Origin: an uncultured Eubacteriales bacterium
GTDB lineage: Bacteria > Bacillota > Clostridia > Oscillospirales > Oscillospiraceae
Length of the DNA stretch: 25,471 nt
Assembly (NCBI GenBank): GCA_902496595.1
Contig: CABVBV010000014.1
Span: forward strand, 1 to 25,471
Reading direction: 5' to 3'
Part shown: piece after piece, positions 8,076-15,333 of the stretch
Layout: the number at the start of each line of letters is the position of its first letter
How positions within the stretch are numbered: the first letter of the stretch is position 1
Program-made: the position numbers and the translations under genes
Notes under the pieces: generated by a model
The model's database searches: none
Told to the model about the DNA's origin: nothing
The model's input: the letters and a program-made list of their open reading frames with translations, nothing else

Positions 8076-9422
8076 TTACACTACCCCGCCCCTTCTTGTG
8101 ACTATGAAGCTCTCCCGCTCGGAGCCGAGCCAGAAGCTGTCGCCGACTTTGAGCTCCGCGGCCTGATTCGGCGCCAGCTTGACCCCTCCGTTTATGTATG
8201 TGCCATAGGTCGAACCCAGGTCTTTGATATACAGCCTGCAGTCCTGGACGTTATAGATGAGTACACAGTGAACTGCGCTCACGCCCTGAGTGTTCTGCGG
8301 GAACACCAGGTCGTTCCGACTCGGGTCACGCCCCATCCTCACCTGCTGTGCGAGCGAGAAGCGCTTTCCGGCGAAGGCGCCGCTCCGGCACTGTATCCTG
8401 AGTTCCTCCCGTTCAAAGGCGGGCTGCGTCTTCTCGTAGTCCTCCGGCTTCGGGCGCGGGGCGGGTGGCTTGCTTCTCCTGAAGCGGTTCATAAACGCAG
8501 GGTCTTTCCTGAGCACGAAATACGCTCCGGCCGCCGCCGCAAGGACGATCAGCACGACGACTATCCAGACCCAGGCCGAGCCCGAACTGTAAGTGCCGTA
8601 GCTTATGCCCAGCTCGTCGAGCTTGTCGAGTGCGTAGCTGAGGTCTACCGCATAGTAGCTGTTCACGTCTCCAGTGGAGGCGTCACCTCCGATGCCGTAG
8701 GTGTTTATACCGATTACCGCGCCGTCAGAGTTGAGCAGCGGGCCTCCGGAGTTGCCGTGGTTGAGCTGGGCGTCGTGCTGGATCAGCTTGGTGTTGCCGT
8801 AGCTCGAGCTCTGGGTGAATCTGGAGATGACTCCGCTCGTAAGAGTGACGTCTTCCACATCCGCCACAAGGCTCTCACCGTAGACTCCGGCCTCAGTCTC
8901 GTCCGAACTGCCGGGGTACCCGAGCGCATAGACGCTGTCTCCGACCTCGAGCTTCGAGTTGTCCGCGAGCAGCGGAAGCGCGACGCGGCCTGCGGGCTTC
9001 TCGCTCGCCTTGATTATTGCATAGTCCGGGTACATACCCGAGGACGAGTAGAGCACGGTGCAGGGTATCGCCTGGCTGGTGTCGAGGCCCGTCACAGGGT
9101 TCCAGGCCAGGTCGTTCTTGAGTATCCAGACGTTCACCGCCGGGGCGTCGACCACGCTGCCTGACTCTGTATAAAAGCTGGACTGGACGACGTGCGTGTT
9201 GGTAACGAACACATCCGTCGGCTCTCCCGGCTTGCCGACTCCGAAGCCCGAGCCTGTCGCCCAGGCGACTTCGCCGGTGCTCAGGTCGGGTATGAGCGCC
9301 AATATGCGCACCACGCCGGAGCGCGACTCCGCGGCTATCTTCCCGGCGTTCGAGCCGCAGCCCGAGAGCGCGGTCAAAAGAAGCAGGGATGCGATCAGCA
9401 GGCACAGAACTCTCTTTTTCAT
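8076..9422 (-). CDS. Lipoprotein trypsin-like serine protease with membrane span and cytoplasmic FHA domain
   Basis: Predicted 448 aa. A lipoprotein signal ends in LSGC (lipidated Cys22). The protease domain (about 35-270) is of the trypsin/HtrA type: His77 in TNTHVV, Asp133 in PDYAII and Ser225 in GNSGGP form a complete catalytic triad. No PDZ domain is seen. A membrane span (about 284-304) is followed by positively charged residues, a Pro-rich linker and an FHA domain (about 341-445) with the conserved GR (364-365), SxxH (382-385) and NG (411-412). The expected topology is protease outside and FHA inside, where it could bind phosphothreonine made by the operon's kinases. The start has a G-run Shine-Dalgarno (GGGGGG, then TTAAAGT). 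It lies 21 bases after the PP2C gene and abuts the next kinase gene. Its activity is expected but its substrate is unknown. Confidence 0.92.
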   Translation of the reverse strand: MKKRVLCLLIASLLLLTALSGCGSNAGKIAAESRSGVVRILALIPDLSTGEVAWATGSGFGVGKPGEPTDVFVTNTHVVQSSFYTESGSVVDAPAVNVWILKNDLAWNPVTGLDTSQAIPCTVLYSSSGMYPDYAIIKASEKPAGRVALPLLADNSKLEVGDSVYALGYPGSSDETEAGVYGESLVADVEDVTLTSGVISRFTQSSSYGNTKLIQHDAQLNHGNSGGPLLNSDGAVIGINTYGIGGDASTGDVNSYYAVDLSYALDKLDELGISYGTYSSGSAWVWIVVVLIVLAAAAGAYFVLRKDPAFMNRFRRSKPPAPRPKPEDYEKTQPAFEREELRIQCRSGAFAGKRFSLAQQVRMGRDPSRNDLVFPQNTQGVSAVHCVLIYNVQDCRLYIKDLGSTYGTYINGGVKLAPNQAAELKVGDSFWLGSERESFIVTRRGGVV

Positions 9423-9443
9423 ACTTTAACCCCCCTGATTATA

Positions 9444-10160
9444 TCAGTCCATATCCACCCAGACCGCCGCAGCGCTGTTGTTGTCGTTGCCCGTCGGCAC
9501 ACGTCCGGCCAGTCTGTCCCGCATAAGCTCCAGCCATTCCTCGGCGCTGCCCGCCGACGCCAGGTCTTCCTCCATCTCCCGCTCCACAACGTACTCCCAG
9601 AACCCGTCCGTACAGAGCAGAAATGCGTGTCGGCCCGGAGACAGGGGCTCAAAATGCGTATCAACTTTCAGCTCCCCGTCCTGGCCAAGCGCCCGGTAGA
9701 CCCTGTTTCTGTCCTCGTGGAAGCGTATCTCCTCGGCGGTAATCGTACCGAGCATCACTGCTATCTGCGACGCGCTGTGATCCCGGCTCTGGTATACCAG
9801 CTTGCCGTTCAGAAAATGGTATATCCTGGTGTCTCCCGCGTGAGCCCAGGCCGCTCTCATGCCGTTGAGGGCCAACAGGGTAACGGTCGTCTTCATAGAA
9901 CAGGCTGAGGTCTGGAGCGCGAGCACCTTCCTGTGCGCTGCCTGGATGAGCTCGCCCAGGTAGTCGTCGCTCACAGTTCCGTCCCAGTTCCGGCAGATAA
10001 GCTCTGCCGCCGCCTCAGATGCGTCCCGGCCCCCGCCGTGGCCGCCCAGGCCGTCCGCAACGACCAGGCAGAGCGCTTTGTCGAAGGGCCTTGCAAACTT
10101 CACGCAGTCCTCGTTCCTGGCGCGGCCGCCTATGTCGGTATAGCTTGCTGTTTGTATCAT
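9444..10160 (-). CDS. PP2C-family Ser/Thr protein phosphatase, soluble
   Basis: Predicted 238 aa, close to the usual size of bacterial single-domain PP2C enzymes (PrpC/Stp type). Metal-binding and catalytic motifs are all present: NED at 16-18, ADGLGGH at 35-41, GDTR at 109-112, CTDGFWE at 183-189 and DNNSA at 226-230. No signal peptide or membrane segment, so it acts in the cytoplasm and most likely removes phosphate from the operon's kinases and FHA partners. Its ATG overlaps the TGA of the preceding membrane PP2C (ATGA), with GGGAGG upstream, so the two phosphatases are translationally coupled. Having two PP2C genes in series suggests different targets or locations. Confidence 0.95.
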   Translation of the reverse strand: MIQTASYTDIGGRARNEDCVKFARPFDKALCLVVADGLGGHGGGRDASEAAAELICRNWDGTVSDDYLGELIQAAHRKVLALQTSACSMKTTVTLLALNGMRAAWAHAGDTRIYHFLNGKLVYQSRDHSASQIAVMLGTITAEEIRFHEDRNRVYRALGQDGELKVDTHFEPLSPGRHAFLLCTDGFWEYVVEREMEEDLASAGSAEEWLELMRDRLAGRVPTGNDNNSAAAVWVDMD

Positions 10161-11320
10161 CCGATGTTCCGCCTCCCGCCTGAACCGGCCTCTATGACTA
10201 TGGCTGTATAGTTATCTTGGGCGCTGTGGCCCTTGGCCGCGACCAGACTATCTATCTTCAGTGCGGCGCTCTCCGCGTCGAGCTCCAGAGCTGAGGCCAG
10301 CTCATCCGGCCCGATGGCGTTATACACTCCGTCGCTCATGAGCACGAACCTGTCCCCGGGCTTGACCCTCACCGGAGCAGCCGGTATGTCCACATATCTG
10401 AGCCTGCCCATGCCCAGGTAACTGGTGAGGCCGCCGCCTTTCGGGTGCATCGCCGCTGTCTCAAGGTCTTCCTCTCCGTTCACAGCGGCTATGAAAAGCT
10501 CGTTTCGGTAGATGTGCTCCCGGTTCAACTGTATGAGTTCGCCGTCCCTGTACATGGATATCCTGCTGTCTCCAACGGAGAGCCAATGGAACTCCCCGTC
10601 CCTTATCAGCGCGGCCGCCAGGGTCGAACCGCTCTTAGTCAGCCCGTCCCGGCCCAGGAGCCGGTTCACTGAGAGGTTTGCGCGGCCAAGGAGCTCCAGC
10701 AGCACGGCACGCGGTTCTCCTTTGGCAGAACAGAAACCGGAGAGCATGGCGCTCACCGCTTCCTGGCTCACCTTGTCTCCGTCCTTGAGCCCGCCCATGC
10801 CGTCCGCAACAACGGCGAGCAGTCCCTGCTCCTCCGCCAGTTCCTCCGGCGACACTGCAAAGCAATCCTGCTGGCTCTCCCTGGCTCCAAGCTCGTGTAC
10901 CTTTCCGACCCTGAGCTCACAGCCCCAGGCTCCATCATCCGCTCTCTTCACCGGAGGCATCGGTGCGGGCCTGCGCTTTTTCTTTCTCCTCAACGCCAAA
11001 ACCGCCGCTGAGACGGCCAGCGCCGCCGCTACAACACCCAGTGAGAGCCAAAGCAGAGGGCCGCCGAAACGCGGCTCAACAGGCTCCGTATCCCCGGGCG
11101 CTTCGGCTCCGACCGTCTCCACCGGCTGCCCCTGCGCCGCCGGAGGCTGCGTGACCGTCGCCGGTTCCTCAGTAACTACCGGCTGCCAGGTGGGCGCCAG
11201 TTCATCCGTTGCGGAAGGCTCCAGCGTGGCTGCCGGCGCCAGCGTTATGACCGGCTCAGGCTTGACGGTCGGGTAGCCCTCCCCGGAGCCCGCCGAGAGA
11301 TATATGCCGCGCTCACGCAT
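10157..11320 (-). CDS. Membrane-anchored PP2C phosphatase with Pro/Thr-rich outer segment
   Basis: Predicted 387 aa. Residues about 15-85 are rich in Pro, Thr, Glu and Ala (PVITLAPAATLEPSATDE and similar). A single membrane span (about 88-110) is followed at once by RRKKKRR, then a PP2C domain (about 140-376) with QQD at 150-152, ADGMGG at 172-177, GDSR at 250-253, MSDG at 328-331 and DN at 369-370. There is no N-terminal signal peptide. The basic cluster after the span predicts N-terminus outside and phosphatase inside. I chose ATG 11320 (GGGA six bases upstream, 8-base overlap with the FHA gene). ATG 11338 is also in frame and would add six residues. The likely role is dephosphorylation at the membrane, possibly of the two kinases; the outer segment may be a stalk or a wall/ligand contact. 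Confidence 0.9.
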   Translation of the reverse strand: MRERGIYLSAGSGEGYPTVKPEPVITLAPAATLEPSATDELAPTWQPVVTEEPATVTQPPAAQGQPVETVGAEAPGDTEPVEPRFGGPLLWLSLGVVAAALAVSAAVLALRRKKKRRPAPMPPVKRADDGAWGCELRVGKVHELGARESQQDCFAVSPEELAEEQGLLAVVADGMGGLKDGDKVSQEAVSAMLSGFCSAKGEPRAVLLELLGRANLSVNRLLGRDGLTKSGSTLAAALIRDGEFHWLSVGDSRISMYRDGELIQLNREHIYRNELFIAAVNGEEDLETAAMHPKGGGLTSYLGMGRLRYVDIPAAPVRVKPGDRFVLMSDGVYNAIGPDELASALELDAESAALKIDSLVAAKGHSAQDNYTAIVIEAGSGGRRNIG

Positions 11321-11891
11321 CGGCAGTCCCGTTCTCATCCCAGCCGAAGCTCTTGCCGCAGAGCGATATAAACATGAGCTTTGTGGTACCTATGGAGATG
11401 ATATCCCTGTCGTTTAGCTCAACGGCGCTTAGGACGGTCTTTCCATTGACTTTTATCAGGTTCCGGCCTGCCGACGGCCCGACGTAATAGACCCTGTCGC
11501 TGCTGTCATAGGCGACCATGGCGTGGTTCTGGGCCGAGATCTGGAGGTCGCCCCTGATGTGGACGTCGCCCGCTTCGCGGCCGATATAGTTATAGCCCGC
11601 GTGGAGCCTGAAGTCCTCTCCCCTCAGGCGCCCCTCTATGCACACCAGCCAGCCCACGACCGGTTCGGCAACGCCCTCCGACGGGTCGACGCTGATGACT
11701 GTGGGTGCGAAGCCTCCGATCTGCTGAGAGCCGATCGCAATGGTTTCGGGAAACTTGCCCGGCTGCGCCGCCTCCGGGGCGTCGATCGCCTCCGTGCGTC
11801 CCAAACCTGCACCTCCGCACTCCGGGCAGGATGAATGCAGGGCAGCGTTATAGTAGTGGCCGTTCGGGCACTGAACCATCTTTATCTCCAT
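11313..11891 (-). CDS. Zinc-ribbon FHA-domain protein
   Basis: Predicted 192 aa. An N-terminal metal-binding ribbon (Cys8, His12 in CPNGHYYN; Cys22 and Cys25 in CPEC) is followed by a flexible segment and an FHA domain (about 98-178) with GR at 104-105, S119xxH123 and NG at 149-150, the residues that grip phosphothreonine. The flexible segment has Thr residues in hydrophobic contexts (GRTEAID, FPETIAIG, APTVISV) that could be phosphorylated; this is a guess. ATG 11891 is chosen because GGGAGG lies 7 bases upstream; the TTG at 11906 overlaps that site and is unlikely. It is the first gene of the six-gene kinase operon and probably serves as its cytoplasmic phospho-reader or adaptor. Confidence 0.92.
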   Translation of the reverse strand: MEIKMVQCPNGHYYNAALHSSCPECGGAGLGRTEAIDAPEAAQPGKFPETIAIGSQQIGGFAPTVISVDPSEGVAEPVVGWLVCIEGRLRGEDFRLHAGYNYIGREAGDVHIRGDLQISAQNHAMVAYDSSDRVYYVGPSAGRNLIKVNGKTVLSAVELNDRDIISIGTTKLMFISLCGKSFGWDENGTADA

Positions 11892-11933
11892 ATCAAAACC
11901 TCCCAAGAAAGTCTATTGTTCCGAGCTGCTCAA

Positions 11934-11942
11934 ACTATAACA
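11934..11942 (-). promoter_or_regulatory. Possible extended -10 promoter of the kinase/FHA operon
   Basis: Read on the minus strand this is TG-T-TATAGT, an extended -10 element, about 43 bases before the ATG of the first operon gene. No good -35 box is present (a TGGACT lies 19 bases upstream). It is the best candidate in the divergent spacer, but weak. Confidence 0.35.
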
Positions 11943-11997
11943 CCCCCTTCTGCGCCGTAGTCCAGCTCTTTTCCATCTCCCGCACGGCGCATGGCCC

Positions 11998-12026
11998 TTG
12001 ACAACATATACCCGTATGGGTATAAT
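11998..12026 (+). promoter_or_regulatory. Consensus sigma-A promoter of the metal ATPase
   Basis: TTGACA (11998-12003) and TATAAT (12021-12026) are both perfect, with the optimal 17-base spacer. A promoter this strong in front of an efflux pump usually needs a repressor, and the spacer holds an inverted repeat listed separately. Confidence 0.88.
12007..12024. promoter_or_regulatory. Inverted-repeat operator, CsoR/RcnR-like (TATACCC-N4-GGGTATA)
   Basis: TATACCCGTATGGGTATA is a perfect 7-bp inverted repeat around a 4-base centre. It fills most of the spacer and overlaps the first bases of the -10 box. Operators of the CsoR/FrmR/RcnR metal-sensor family have this TACCC...GGGTA form, so a bound repressor would block RNA polymerase and metal would release it. 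No CsoR gene is in the window, so the regulator must be encoded elsewhere. Confidence 0.7.
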
Positions 12027-12050
12027 TGAACTTGAAAGCTTGAGGCGGGG

Positions 12051-13934
12051 GTGGAACTTTTGAAAGCGTTTATCGGGGCTTTGGAGAGAGGGCTGGAGTA
12101 TGGTGGGATACGGAAGGACATCATACTGCTGGTCATTTCGGGGGCGGCGGTGCTGCTGAGCCTCTTTGGCGTGCGGCCTTTTCGCTTTGATCTGGCCTGG
12201 GTCGCCATAGTGCTTTGCGGCGTGCCCATCATACTTGAAGCTATTATCGGGCTGGTCACAGCCTTCGACATAAAGGCGGATGTGCTCGTTTCGCTCGCGC
12301 TCATCGCCTCCGTCTGCATTGGCGAGTTCTTCGCGGCCGGGGAGGTCGCATTCATCATGCAGCTCGGAGCGCTGCTGGAGGAGCTGACCGTTGCGAAGGC
12401 CAGGGCGGGCATTGAGAAACTCGTACACCTCACGCCTCAGACAGCGAGGGTCATCTCCGGCGGGTCTGAGAATGTCATACCTGCGCAGGAAGTATGTGTG
12501 GGCGACCTGCTCCGGGTGCTGCCCGGAGAGACGGTACCGGTCGACGGAGTCATTATCTCCGGCCAGACCTCCATCAACCAGGCGGTCATGACCGGCGAAT
12601 CTCTGCCGGCGGACAAGGGCCCCGGGGATGAGGTCTCCAGCGGCACTGTCAATCAATTCGGGGCCTTCGATATGCGCGCAGTCAAGGTCGGGGAGGACAG
12701 CTCCATTCAGAGGATGATACGGCTCGTACAGTCGGCCGACGCGGGCAAAGCCAGGATCGTGGGGCTTGCGGACAGGTGGGCTACCTGGATAGTAGTCATA
12801 GCGCTTTCGGCTGCGGCCCTGACCTGGCTCTTCACGAGCGAGATCATCAGGGCGGTGACTATCCTTGTTGTCTTCTGCCCCTGCGCCCTGGTGCTTGCTA
12901 CGCCTACTGCCATAATGGCGGCAATCGGGAACGCGACGAGGCACGGTTTTCTCGTCCGCGAAGGAGACGCGCTCGAGAGGCTTGCAAAAGCCAACGTCAT
13001 CGCATTTGACAAGACCGGCACCCTGACCTGCGGCGCTCCCGAGGTGGTAGAAGCCCGGAGCGTTGCCGGCGGGCCCGGGGACGCGGAAGTTTACCGGGCT
13101 GCTGCGGCGGCGGAGCAGCTCTCGGAGCATCCGCTGGGTAAGGCGATCGTCGGCTGCTATCGAAAGGCTTTCGGGGCCGCGCTGCCGGTGGCTGAGGATT
13201 TTCAGATGTCGCCTGGCAGGGGCGTCTCGGCCACTGTCGGCGGCCGCAGGATCCTCGCCGGCAATCCTGAGCTCCTGCGCGAGAACGGCATAGATTTCAC
13301 CATCCCCGCTGAAGCGCTCGAGCGTGTCAGCGAGGGCTGCACCGTGACGCACATAGCCATGTCCGGGAGCTACGCGGGTTATATTGCTCTTGCCGACAGT
13401 CTGCGAGAGGACAGCGCTGAGATGGTGGAGAGGCTCAAGGCGCTCAATGTCGAGCCTGTGCTCCTCACGGGCGACAATCAGAACGCCGCCAATACGATAG
13501 CCTCCAGGCTGGGCATAGGCGAGCTTCGTGCCAACTGCCTTCCGGAAGACAAGCTGAGCTTCATTGACGAGTGCCAGAACCGCGGCAAACCTGTCTGCAT
13601 GATCGGCGACGGGATAAACGACGCTCCCGCTCTAAAAAAGGCCCATGTAGGCATTGCAATGGGCGGGGTCGGCAGCGACATTGCGGTCGACGCCGCTGAC
13701 ATTGCGCTCGTGGACGACGAGGTCAGGGAACTTCCGCATCTCATCGGGCTCTCGCGCAGGATGATGACTACGATAAAGCTGAACATGAGTTTTTCCATGG
13801 CTCTGAACTTCCTTGCGATAGCTCTGGCGATCGCCGGAACGCTCGAACCCGTTGTCGGAGCGCTGGTACATAACGCCGGCTCTGTGCTCGTTATTGCAAA
13901 TTCTGCGCTCCTGCTCAAGTGGCGGGCGAAGTGA
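12051..13934 (+). CDS. P1B-type heavy-metal translocating ATPase without N-terminal metal-binding domain
   Basis: Predicted 627 aa. All P-type ATPase motifs are present: TGES (181-184, actuator domain), CPC in the transport helix (276-278), DKTGTLT with phosphorylated Asp320, HP (360-361) and GDGIND (519-524). Membrane helices flank these segments. There is no N-terminal HMA (CxxC) domain or His-rich tail. The last helix reads HNAGSVLVIANS rather than the motifs usually used to call Cu or Zn/Cd pumps, so the metal is left open. The start is GTG with a GAGG...GGGG Shine-Dalgarno just before it. It is a single-gene unit with consensus promoter, CsoR-like operator and bidirectional terminator. 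Expected role: export of a toxic transition metal from the cytoplasm, switched on by metal. Confidence 0.94.
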   Translation: MELLKAFIGALERGLEYGGIRKDIILLVISGAAVLLSLFGVRPFRFDLAWVAIVLCGVPIILEAIIGLVTAFDIKADVLVSLALIASVCIGEFFAAGEVAFIMQLGALLEELTVAKARAGIEKLVHLTPQTARVISGGSENVIPAQEVCVGDLLRVLPGETVPVDGVIISGQTSINQAVMTGESLPADKGPGDEVSSGTVNQFGAFDMRAVKVGEDSSIQRMIRLVQSADAGKARIVGLADRWATWIVVIALSAAALTWLFTSEIIRAVTILVVFCPCALVLATPTAIMAAIGNATRHGFLVREGDALERLAKANVIAFDKTGTLTCGAPEVVEARSVAGGPGDAEVYRAAAAAEQLSEHPLGKAIVGCYRKAFGAALPVAEDFQMSPGRGVSATVGGRRILAGNPELLRENGIDFTIPAEALERVSEGCTVTHIAMSGSYAGYIALADSLREDSAEMVERLKALNVEPVLLTGDNQNAANTIASRLGIGELRANCLPEDKLSFIDECQNRGKPVCMIGDGINDAPALKKAHVGIAMGGVGSDIAVDAADIALVDDEVRELPHLIGLSRRMMTTIKLNMSFSMALNFLAIALAIAGTLEPVVGALVHNAGSVLVIANSALLLKWRAK

Positions 13935-13976
13935 GGCCCGCGCCGTATACGGCCGTATTCACGCTCTTCTGAACTG

Positions 13977-14030
13977 AAAAACGCCCCGGGCATCCTTCCA
14001 TTTCGGATGGGTGCCCGGGGCATTGCTTTT
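13977..14030. terminator. Bidirectional terminator between metal ATPase and thioredoxin genes
   Basis: Arms GCCCCGGGCA (13983-13992) and TGCCCGGGGC (14012-14021) are perfect complements, with extra pairing inside the loop. The plus strand has TTTT at 14027-14030 for the ATPase gene. The minus strand has five T residues opposite 13977-13981 for the exporter/thioredoxin operon ending at 14085. Confidence 0.85.
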
Positions 14031-14084
14031 CATGCTGTAAGTTCAGGTGTCCTGTACGTCCTGCGGAGCCATCGTTCGGCGGGG

Positions 14085-14408
14085 TCATTCTCCATACATA
14101 GCTTTGGAGATCTCAGCCTCCAGCTCCTCGCGGCTGTGGAAACCTCCCACCATGCGGCCTTTCTCCTCCCCGTCGAGGTAGAAGATCAGGGTGGGTGTGC
14201 CGAGCACCTGGCAGCGCTCCTGCATAGACCAGTCGTTTTCAAGGTTGCACTTGGCCCAATTGATGTCCGGGTTTTCGAGCACTATCTCGTTCAGCATCCT
14301 GTCTATCAGTTTGCAGGGGCCGCAGAGGGTCGTATAAAAATCCGCGATCCAGAATCCTTCGCGCACTGTCTCTTCGTAATCCTTGGAAGTGGGGTATGCG
14401 ATCGCCAT
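14085..14408 (-). CDS. Thioredoxin-family protein
   Basis: Predicted 107 aa, the length of a single-domain thioredoxin. It has the redox motif CGPC (Cys29 and Cys32, in FYTTLCGPCK instead of the usual FWAxWCGPC), the buried Asp23 in ADF and the cis-proline loop GTPTL (Pro72). No signal peptide, so it works in the cytoplasm. AAAGGA lies 9 bases before the ATG, and the gene starts 6 bases after the trigger-factor-like gene, which makes it the last gene of the ABC exporter operon. Placed there it may keep Cys residues of the foldase, transporter or cargo reduced; that link is inferred. The TTL before the CGPC departs from the conserved WxW context of housekeeping TrxA. Confidence 0.92.
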   Translation of the reverse strand: MAIAYPTSKDYEETVREGFWIADFYTTLCGPCKLIDRMLNEIVLENPDINWAKCNLENDWSMQERCQVLGTPTLIFYLDGEEKGRMVGGFHSREELEAEISKAMYGE

Positions 14409-14414
14409 TTATCT

Positions 14415-15320
14415 TCATCCTTTCCCATAGATGACCGGCAGCAGCCGGTCGACCAGTTCCTGTGTCAGCTCCTGCCGCGCATTCAGCGCCTGGGTGGGGT
14501 CGTGGGCGTCGGCAGTATCGTTGAGTATAGCACGGAGAACCAGGCAGCAGCGGATGGTCTCCTCTGCGGCTGCCCTTCTGCTTTCATAAAACGAATCCTT
14601 GCTCGTCGTCCCCATGAGCAGCGCCACATCTGGATAGATCTGCTCATAATACTTCTGGAGTTCGGGATTATATAACGACGCCTTCCATTCCTCCGGAGAC
14701 ATGGTGTCCAGATCGATCTCTCCGTGGGAAAACCGCGCACGAAGCGGCTCGAACTCCCTGTCGATAACATCACGGACATCCATCGGGTCAGGCGAGTCCA
14801 TGCTGCACAGCGGGATGGATATCTCCAGGAGCCTGCTGCACAGCTCCTCAGCGTAGCTGCGCCGGAGCTTGTCTCGCATATATTTCTCATACTGCTCCAG
14901 GGTCTCGATGCCCTCGAGCTGCTGCGCCGCAGCCATCTCATCGCACAGCTGTGGGTACACCTTCCGCTCCACCTTGAGGACACGGAACTCCACCTTCTCG
15001 CCGCGCACCGAAGTCTCAGCGCTCTGGCCCTCGCTCATGCCCGGAAGCATTGCCTCTACTGCTGCGTCATATAGTCCGGAGCCGACGGTGAGCGTGGTCT
15101 TGTCCCTGTTGAATTTAGGCAGCCTGCTGTGGGTCTCGAGCGTCACACGGCAGCCGTTTTCGATGGGCAGTCCAGGAGCCTGCGGCTCGAAGCCCACTCT
15201 GCCTCGGGTCAATTCCCGAACGACGCTCTGCTGTACGGCGGCGTCGTCCGGCGCGTCTCTCCATCCGATCGTCTCGAGCTCCTTCCGCCAGTCGGGAAGG
15301 CTGTGTAGTCTGGTACGCAT
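14415..15320 (-). CDS. Trigger-factor-like peptidyl-prolyl isomerase/chaperone (copy 1)
   Basis: Predicted 301 aa, shorter than full trigger factor (about 430 aa). Residues about 55-120 resemble an FKBP-like core (TLTVGSGLYDAAVEAMLPGM...VEFRVLKVERKVYPQL). They are followed by the trigger-factor C-terminal-arm pattern (LCDEMAAAQQLEGIETLEQYEKYMRDKL, described here as residues 125-152) and a helical region. No clear ribosome-binding signature is seen at the N-terminus. The start is ATG 15320 with AGGAGG 9 bases upstream, overlapping the stop of the preceding ABC gene, so translation is probably coupled to the exporter. It aligns with the protein at 21858-22862. A dedicated chaperone for exporter or cargo is the best guess; isomerase activity is unproven. 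Confidence 0.82.
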   Translation of the reverse strand: MRTRLHSLPDWRKELETIGWRDAPDDAAVQQSVVRELTRGRVGFEPQAPGLPIENGCRVTLETHSRLPKFNRDKTTLTVGSGLYDAAVEAMLPGMSEGQSAETSVRGEKVEFRVLKVERKVYPQLCDEMAAAQQLEGIETLEQYEKYMRDKLRRSYAEELCSRLLEISIPLCSMDSPDPMDVRDVIDREFEPLRARFSHGEIDLDTMSPEEWKASLYNPELQKYYEQIYPDVALLMGTTSKDSFYESRRAAAEETIRCCLVLRAILNDTADAHDPTQALNARQELTQELVDRLLPVIYGKG

Positions 15321-15333
15321 TGTATTCGACCTC

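Noticed and set aside
7623..9164. Long plus-strand open frame (513 codons) spanning the kinase and protease genes
   Set aside because: It runs antisense across two well-supported genes and their junction; no recognisable protein pattern.
11913..13352. Long minus-strand open frame (479 codons) opposite the metal ATPase
   Set aside because: The ATPase on the plus strand has every family motif; the antisense frame is Arg/His/Gly-rich and has none.
13942..13953. 12-bp palindrome GCCGTATACGGC just after the metal ATPase stop
   Set aside because: No second copy was noticed and it has no T-run; too short to call an operator or terminator on its own.
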